A DNA stretch of 22,390 bases from Terfezia claveryi (Eukaryota > Ascomycota > Pezizomycetes > Pezizales > Pezizaceae), in assembly GCA_015179025.1 (NCBI GenBank), contig WHUX01000496.1, positions 1 to 22,390 of the forward strand, read 5' to 3'. The notes beneath the pieces are model-generated. The model had not been told where the DNA came from. It did not search any database and saw only the letters and a list, made by a program, of their open reading frames with translations. Made by a program: the position numbers and the translations under genes. Positions 16,936 through 22,390 of this stretch are shown one piece after another; position 1 is the stretch's first letter; each line of letters begins with the position of its first letter.

Positions 16936-17221
16936 AGCAAGTCTTCACCCGCACCGTTCACTACTGCATTATTATTGCACGCTGCGTTGTGCTATAGTGG
17001 ACATACCTATTACTACAGATGATCTGTTTTGCACACCCCGTGCTCGCACACAGCTGACTCGCTAGTACCACTTCCACTGTCCTAACAAGATATCCCTCAA
17101 TCATTTTGTTAAGTAGCGGCGTGCGTGTTGGCAGAAGTTTATTTTTTTTACATTCGGGGTATCTAGGCGGGTAGAGGCATTGCGGCGGGGAGGGAAGGGG
17201 TTATTTCGGCTACATTGCATT

Positions 17222-17315
17222 TTTTAAAAAAAAAACTCTCATTACTCCTATTCGGTCCCAGTACTCCGTAAGGGGACCATGAGGGGCCACTCAGAAACCC
17301 AGGTGGCTTCAGGAT
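17222..17315 (-). mobile_element. SINE-like retroposon, older copy
   Basis: It is homologous to the nested insertion at 21046-21140: A/T tail, ATTACTCCTATTCGG, a GGTCCC...GGGACC hairpin, GAAACCCAGGTGG, then a GGNTTCA-like stretch. The A-rich end (17222-17236 in plus orientation) shows that the sense strand is minus. Its 5' part may extend further right. The target duplication is not evident. Confidence 0.55.
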
Positions 17316-17439
17316 AAGGTACGTTAATCTGCTAGGCCTAGTGGGCGGAAAGCAAAGCAACTAAAACTCAAGACAGGAGGCACTCGCATGCTGTCATTAA
17401 CCGACTCGTGTCGGAGGACCCCACGGGGCCTGAACTGAA

Positions 17440-17770
17440 GTTCGCCTAAAAAAAATCTTTGCAGGTGAGAAAGGGAAGAAAAAGAAGCTCAAGTGGAAAA
17501 AAAAACCCCACAGGTGGAACAACCCCTATCCTAACCCTCTGCCAACGTAACCCGCTCAAGTGGGAAAAAAACATCATGATTCAAGAAATAATGCTAGGGT
17601 GGATATTAGCAATGAACGTGCTCGAGTATGAAGGAGGAGGAGGAAATGCAGCACCGCTCAAGTGCCGTACGTAAAATACAGAAAAGCCGCTCAAGTGGGT
17701 GTGTGGGAAACCCCCACTCGCCTGTGGAAAAAAAACTTAACAACTTCTCGTAGGTGGGAAATCTCAAATG
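17440..17770. repeat. Scattered CGCTCAAGTGG / GTGGAAAAAAA motifs
   Basis: Four GCTCAAGTG phrases (near 17489, 17552, 17654, 17689) and several GTGGGAAAAAA or CTGTGGAAAAAAAA runs recur in the same orientation at irregular spacing. No gene is seen. Confidence 0.4.
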
Positions 17771-18204
17771 CCCGTGGTAGGAAGTACACACATATCCCAT
17801 AGACAATTCTAGAGAAGGATATAATCTCTTCTAGTCGTATTCTATAGTGTGAAAGACGTGACAAGATATTCCGTTAAAAGAATATTGTGAGGTAGTGGAA
17901 GTGGTACTAGCGGCAAAGATTGTAGCGGTCTGAAGCGGAGGTGGTAGTGGAGCTGCGTGTTGATGGTAATAAGTAGTGTATGCGACAATAGAGTGTGTGT
18001 GTGTGAAGACTTGCTTGTTATTCTATGGTAATTACAGAGCGGAACGGGATGTCTTTATATTGAGGTTGCGAAAGCCAATGTGAGACATACCGGACAGGGA
18101 TGTTAATCAGCCAATGAGAAACAAGAGAAATACAAATAAGCGGGCGCAACGGAAGTGACAACTACAGGAATAAGCTGAGTTAAGCTGACGTTGAATAAGC
18201 TGAT

Positions 18205-18614
18205 TGTTAGTGATTGAATGCAGTACATTCATCCATTCCGCCCATGCCTTGCTATTCCATACGCATCTACCTTAAGCCAGCAGATCTTAAGGCAAGCAAC
18301 GGCAGCGACCTTCGGCCTGCAGATCATATGGCAAGCAACGGCCTTCACAGGTATTGCGTGCTACTCACATGTCCTTCTTCTTCTCCTCTTTCTTATGTAC
18401 GTTCATTCATGTATATATATCTGGTTGATTCTCCTGCTTAAGAGGATAATCGAATCGGAGATTATCAGAACAACGCATCTCTTCACTGCAATACACTTCT
18501 CACTTCTTCATACTTATCTCTCTACGTGACAATCTCACTTCGCTCATTCGTATTATCCTTCATTGGACATTTGGATCTCTCCGCTGCCTATACCTCCCTC
18601 CTTTATCTCTTATA
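18205..18614 (+). mobile_element. Solo LTR, family TGTTAGTGATTGAATG, copy A
   Basis: It starts TGTTAGTGATTGAATGC and ends CTCCTTTATCTCTTATA. The 5-bp duplication CTGAT flanks it (18200-18204, 18615-18619). It is homologous along its length to copy B at 21490-21993. It contains GTACGTTCATTCATGTATAT and a pyrimidine-rich end. Only one copy of the 39-bp internal repeat is present here. No internal coding region is attached. Confidence 0.78.
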
Positions 18615-18689
18615 CTGATTTGTAGGAGCGCCTGTTAAGGCATAAGGAAAATAAGCAGGGGGCGGAAATGCAGGAAATAAGCATATACG

Positions 18690-18765
18690 CTGACTGCAGA
18701 GTAATTATCCACCAGTGAGGCCACTAATTATCCATTGGCGAAGCCACCAATTATCAGGAATCGTA
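18690..18765. repeat. Short 23-bp tandem repeat
   Basis: AATTATCCA...GAGGCCACT and AATTATCCA...GAAGCCACC followed by AATTATC form about 2.5 units. Confidence 0.6.
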
Positions 18766-18789
18766 GGTAACTCGGTGCGGTGGATGTGC

Positions 18790-20046
18790 GTTCTGACAAG
18801 ACTCACTTGCCCATGCGAAGTCCGTGTGAAGTGTCAATAACGTCTGCCAAGTAGATAACGAGTGATTTACCCAACCAGCAGATACCCAGAATTGAAGCCC
18901 CCTTGTTGTCCTCTTCGATTTAGCGGCGTATGAGACCGGGTGTGTACTTCATTGTGGCCGCATAAAATACAACGGCTTGTGTTCGGTCTGGGGAGGGAAT
19001 GCTCGGGGGGTGGTGTCATTCGCATTGATGTCATTCTTTTGGTGGTGTTCGGGGTGGTGCGGCCGCTCCAGGTTTCTTGGGAGTGGGGTTTTGGTTCGGG
19101 AGGGGAGGTACGGCCGCTTCCGCCGAATCTTTAGCTTTGCCCTTTGGTTGTGGGGCTCGTGGTGATCCTCCCACTGCCGCAGGTTTCATTGCCGGAGACG
19201 GTCCTGCTTGTATCTCTGGTACGTGGTCAGGGTGGACCCTCTCCATCCCTGGTGATGTCTCGAGGGTTGAGGTCACTTACGATGCATACGCACATAGGTA
19301 TTGCGAGGGGGGATCAGTGTTGGTGGAAACACTGTTGGTCATCGGCATTTATACCAGGACTGGAGGTATGGTATGGATGCTTGTATCTGTTACAGGCGTC
19401 GGTGGTGGTGATGGACCTTCCTTTTCCTTTTCCTCTTCCGCCTCTGTCAATATATCCTGCAACTTATCCACTTCATTTTTCAGTCTGCGGTTCTCCTTCT
19501 CTAGCCATGCGGCGCCCCCCTTGTCTAATGAGCTGGTGAATTCTTGGGCGTAGGCGTAAGGTGTAAACCCGTAAAACCCTCCTCAAAAATATTTTCGACA
19601 ACGCCATTTATGAACCTCAGGAATTCCCGTAAGCACCAAACTGCTTTGTGTGAATTCTGTGCATGAAAGTGCTTGTCGTTTTTTGCGATAGTGCATGTCG
19701 TTGTTGCACTCGGTCTCAGTGTCCGACGTCACGAGATCCTCGTACGTCACGGGATCTTCGGTGTCGCTTGCACTTGGTATACCGCTTTCGTAAGTGGCCA
19801 TGCTTGTATCACTGTCTTTGTGGTTAGCCACGGTGGCTTGCATTATGGTGGGTGTCCGGTGACTGGCAGTCGGGCTTTCAGTGGCGGGTTCAGCTTATCG
19901 AGCTTGCCCGGGTTGTTTTTCCTCTTTCTCTGAGGCATGTTTGGCCGTGTGGGAGTTACAAATTCCCTGATTGGGTGGTGCCGACTTGGTGTGGTGCTGT
20001 CGCGGAATCGTGGACAAATGCCCGTGAGGGGAAGATAAGTTATCGG
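18790..20046 (-). pseudogene. Retrotransposon gag/ORF1-like protein, stop-interrupted
   Basis: One minus-strand frame can be followed from about 20046 to 18790. It has a polar N-terminal part (SGIPSASDTEDPVTYEDLV), a coiled coil WLEKENRRLKNEVDKLQDIL (about 19490-19430) with an acidic EEEKEKEG end, a Pro-rich linker (PRAPQPKGKAK, PPLPNQNPTPKKP), then AVVFYAATMKYTPGLIRR, IEEDNKGASILGICWL and KSLVIYLADVIDTSHGLRMG. The last block resembles, from memory, the nucleic-acid-binding end of fungal LINE ORF1/gag-like proteins. Stops of all three kinds interrupt the frame (TAA, TGA), two of them in GTAAGT/GTGAGT contexts, while the frame itself is conserved. It is either a mutated gag or a gene with misread introns; the first is likelier. 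It is not linked to the plus-strand LINE end at 15980. Confidence 0.5.
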
Positions 20047-20354
20047 TGAGAGCGAGGAAGAAGAATAATGAGGAAGAGGGGAAAAGGCTTCAATCGAGGG
20101 GGGAAGGGTCGTGATAGTTGTTCCCCCAAGCTTAGAGTAGATATTCCTGTTGTAGGCGGCGAGGGCTTTCCCGTGGTGCCGTCCGTTTGTCTGTAGCTGT
20201 TGTGGTTGTGGAAATCCGACCGAGCGCTCATCTGCTGTAGGTTGTTGTTCTTTTGCCTACCTCAGAGGTTCCGGGATAAGGTGGAAATGGCGGAGGCAGG
20301 AGAGAAGCTCTGGAAGAAGATATCTCCAGCTTATGTTACTATGGAGGTTGACCA

Positions 20355-20904
20355 TAGGCCTGGGCACGAGACGTCTCGAGACAAGACGGGGCCAGGTCTC
20401 GAGACGTCTCGAGACTCTATAGCTGTTGTCTCGAGACTTTTGGATATCGAGGACCAGCCAACACAATCATAATTATATTCGAACTTGCTAGCTAGCTACC
20501 TAGTTATTATCAATCATCATCATCTTCGCCTTCGACGTCAATTTCCTCTTCTATACCCTCTTCTGCTAAACCTCGCTCTAAAATTATCTGGAGTATGAAC
20601 AGGTGACACGGAAATTTGGCTCATTGTGCTGATTGTAGATGCAGTACAGGAAGTGCAGATAATGAGCAGAGAAAGAGTATAATGAACGGAGAAAGAGAAG
20701 AAGGAATCTCTACCTTTAAGTACCGAATGGTAACACATATTTACAAGCGAAGGCTATCGTAGGCTGCTAAACTGATTGTCGCAACCCATGAAAAGATCTT
20801 CGCAGCCACTGAAAAATTTTCACAAAAAGTCTCGAGACTTTCTCGAGACTTTTACCGAACTGTCTCGAGACGTCTCGAGATGTCTCGTCTCGTGCCCAGG
20901 TCTA
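20355..20904. mobile_element. hAT-type MITE with 8-bp TSD and CTCGAG-rich ends
   Basis: The ends are TAGGCCTGGGCACGAGACG and (inverted) TAGACCTGGGCACGAGACG. A perfect 8-bp duplication GTTGACCA flanks the element (20347-20354, 20905-20912), the hAT hallmark. Each end carries four copies of the palindrome TCTCGAGA, usually as GTCTCGAGAC (left 20371-20440, right 20827-20883). The 380-bp interior has no transposase. It is non-autonomous, and the TIR sequence differs from that of the hAT at 10474. Confidence 0.88.
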
Positions 20905-20970
20905 GTTGACCAGGTGGACCATTTTTGCCCCGCCTTTGAAGCCCCACTGCGCAAGTTGAAGTTGAAGTTG

Positions 20971-21300
20971 CAGTGTTCTCAACCGGCCCGGCCGCCGACC
21001 AGGCCGCCTGAAGCCTGGCCTGGGGGCCAAGGTCCGTGCGGGCCTTTTTTTTTTTATGATTATAAATACTTGTTACTCCTATGCGGCCCCAATAGGGGGG
21101 CCATCCCGGAAACCCGGGTGGATTCAAGGTTGAGGCAAGTTCCGTGCGGGCCTGAAACCGCCTGGGGCGGCCTCAGGCTGGCCCAGGCTATTCAGGCCGT
21201 AATCAGGCCGTCCAGGCCGTAGTCCAGGCTATTCAGGCTATTCAGGCGGCCTGCCTTACCGTGGCCCAGGCCGGCCTAGCCTTGGCTGTTGAGAGCACTG
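20971..21300. mobile_element. GC-rich hAT-like MITE with nested SINE
   Basis: The ends CAGTGTTCTCAAC (20971-20983) and GTTGAGAGCACTG (21288-21300) are inverted with one mismatch. The body consists of CCAGGC/GGCCG phrases also found at 10487-10725, including GGCCAAGGTCCGTGC and GGCCTGAAAC. I see no 8-bp duplication. Without the nested SINE it is about 222 bp. Confidence 0.65.
21046..21140 (-). mobile_element. SINE-like insertion with 13-bp TSD
   Basis: A 95-bp insert lies between two copies of TCCGTGCGGGCCT (21033-21045 and 21141-21153). The A-tail is on the minus strand (T-run at its left). The related GC-rich copy at 10536-10548 has the same site once (one mismatch) with no insert. The sense strand has ACCTTGAATCC, a weak box B match; no box A is present, so it is probably 5'-truncated. 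Confidence 0.8.
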
Positions 21301-21423
21301 TGCAGCGCAACGAGAAACACTGCAATCAACAACTATAGGGACAACAACACTTACGGTGGGGCGAGTTAAATGACGTCAAGTTAAAGAATCAGAGAAGGAA
21401 GGGTAAACATGGTGCGAGCTGAG

Positions 21424-22077
21424 ACAGCAGGAACAAGTTCTTAGACAGTGGGAACTGGATCCGACATTAGGGGACTGGCAGGTAGGAACTGTTAGTGATT
21501 GAATGCCGTACATTCATTCATTCCGCCCATGCCTTGCTATTCCACACGCAGCGACCTTCGGCCTGCAGATCTTAAGGCAAGCAACGGCAGCAACCTTCGG
21601 CCTGCAGATCTTAAGGCAAGCGACGGCAGCAACCTTCGACCTGCAGATCTTATGGCAAGCAACGGCCTTCCCAGGCATTGCGTGCTTCGGCCTTCACAGG
21701 CATTGCGTGCTCTGGCCTGCAGATCATATGGCAAGCATCGGCCTTCACAGGCATTGCGTGCTACTCATATGTCCTTCTTCTTCTTCACTTTTTTATGTAC
21801 GTTCATTCATGTATATATATCTCGTTGATTCTCCTGCTTGAGAGTATAATCAAGTGTAATATACATAACAACACATCTCTTCACTTCTATATACTCTTCT
21901 CTACGTAACAATCTCACTTCGCTCATTCGTATTATCCTTCAGTGGACTTTTGGATCTCACTGCTGCCTATACCTCCCTCCTTTATCTCTTAAAGGAACTG
22001 GTTCTAAGATAGCAGGAACGAGTTCTTAGACAGCGAGAACTGGATCCGACATTACCGTAGGGGGCTGGCAGGTAGGA
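21424..22077 (+). repeat. 65-bp direct repeat flanking solo LTR B
   Basis: AGTTCTTAGACAG, GAACTGGATCCGACATTA and CTGGCAGGTAGGA occur at 21424-21489 and again at 22007-22077. The LTR sits in the first unit, so the repeat existed before or arose around the insertion. Confidence 0.75.
21490..21993 (+). mobile_element. Solo LTR, same family, copy B
   Basis: It starts TGTTAGTGATTGAATGC and ends CTCCTTTATCTCTTAAA. The 5-bp duplication GGAAC flanks it (21485-21489, 21994-21998). It is longer than copy A because a 39-bp unit (GCAGCGACCTTCGGCCTGCA...) is present three times (21548-21664), followed by 25-bp GCCTTCACAGGCATTGCGTG units. Open frames across it reflect the 39-bp period and are not genes. 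Confidence 0.82.
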
Positions 22078-22390
22078 CTCTACTTCAAAAGGATGGCCGC
22101 ATCGGACTAAAAATATTTTTCCTGTTATTCCTTTATATGACCACCTGCCGCGTACTATACTCATTTGCGCACTTCTATGCTCATTTCCTCGCTCAATTCT
22201 ATGCTCGTTTCCTCGCTCGATTCCAGGCTGATTTGCTCGCTCGATTCCAGGCTGTTTGCTCGCTCGTTTAGGCCTGGGCTCGAGCCCGGAGGTCGTTGCA
22301 AAGCGAAATACCGATTCCCGAAGGTACCCGGGGAGAGGAAATCGTCGAAACACGTCGCAGTCCCACCCTTACGTCTGTTTTTTTTAACCT
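22078..22390. repeat. 24-bp tandem repeat (about 22176-22268) and unassigned right edge
   Basis: GCTCGTTTCCTCGCTCGATT plus CCAG repeats about 3.5 times. The minus strand is open (22353-21982) with an RGNEHRIE-type repeat that follows the period. I see no domain, and the right edge holds nothing else recognisable. Confidence 0.6.

Larger units (their letters stand above)
16936..18015. repeat. Inverted pair of related (LTR-like?) sequences
   Basis: Two blocks are shared in inverted order. AGCAAGTCTTCAC lies at 16936-16948 and, inverted, at 18003-18015. CGCTAGTACCACTTCCACT lies at 17060-17078 and, inverted, at 17894-17912. On the minus strand the right copy has a TATA-like CAATATAAAG upstream (about 18055) and CT/CA-rich sequence after it, which looks like an LTR. 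I found no clean TSD. Confidence 0.5.

Noticed and set aside
21499..21841. 109- to 112-codon frames with 13-residue repeats
   Set aside because: They lie inside the solo LTR defined by a 5-bp TSD and reflect its 39-bp unit; the homologous copy A is not conserved as a protein.

Overview
The window looks like a repeat-rich, gene-poor stretch of a filamentous fungal nuclear genome. Evidence for this is two FunK1-type kinase copies (a fungal family), Ty1/copia, LINE (Tad1-like), hAT and pogo/Tc1-mariner relics, short GT..CTAAC..AG intron-like signals, and premature stops of the kind left by C-to-T mutation at CpA (RIP-like). A TE-rich ascomycete fits best, but the sequence does not fix the species. 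I see no rRNA, tRNA or CRISPR, and no bacterial-style operon.

Layout. 1-896: 5' part of a FunK1-like kinase pseudogene on the minus strand, running off the left edge. 1461-2091: a fold-back AT/GCGGG repeat and a 241-bp MITE. 2594-3082: the only intact, convincing protein gene, a small Thr-rich protein with a signal peptide. 3128-3588: a G-rich array between two copies of one sequence. 3736-4008: a solo LTR with a 5-bp target-site duplication (TSD). 4345-7326: the copia RNase H end, its LTR, and a 2.3-kb near-palindrome made of two inverted LTR-leader halves. 7569-9827: a full-length but heavily frameshifted FunK1 pseudogene, preceded by a perfect 40-bp hairpin.

10474-13446 is best read as one decayed hAT transposon. 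Its transposase frame is interrupted by two unrelated TA-targeting elements (11327-11929 and 12071-12593). Removing each insert plus one TA rejoins the same reading frame. 13499-13907 holds minisatellites, one of which looks like a tandemly duplicated exon plus intron. 14443-14625 is a 27-bp Cys-codon-rich minisatellite. 14914-15621 is a second pogo relic and 15980-16504 a LINE 3' end. 16936-18015 holds SINE-like and inverted LTR-like pieces. 18205-18614 and 21490-21993 are two members of one solo-LTR family, each with a perfect 5-bp TSD. 18790-20046 is a hidden minus-strand gag/ORF1-like frame. 20355-20904 is a hAT-type MITE with an 8-bp TSD. 20971-21300 is a GC-rich hAT-type MITE carrying a nested 95-bp SINE-like insertion.

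Apart from the secreted-protein candidate, nothing here looks like a working gene set. The window is a stratified record of transposition, and its value is in the nesting order, the TSDs and the two modes of decay (indels in the kinases, TAA/TAG stops in the transposase). All calls come from reading the sequence and from recall of family motifs; no database search was made.
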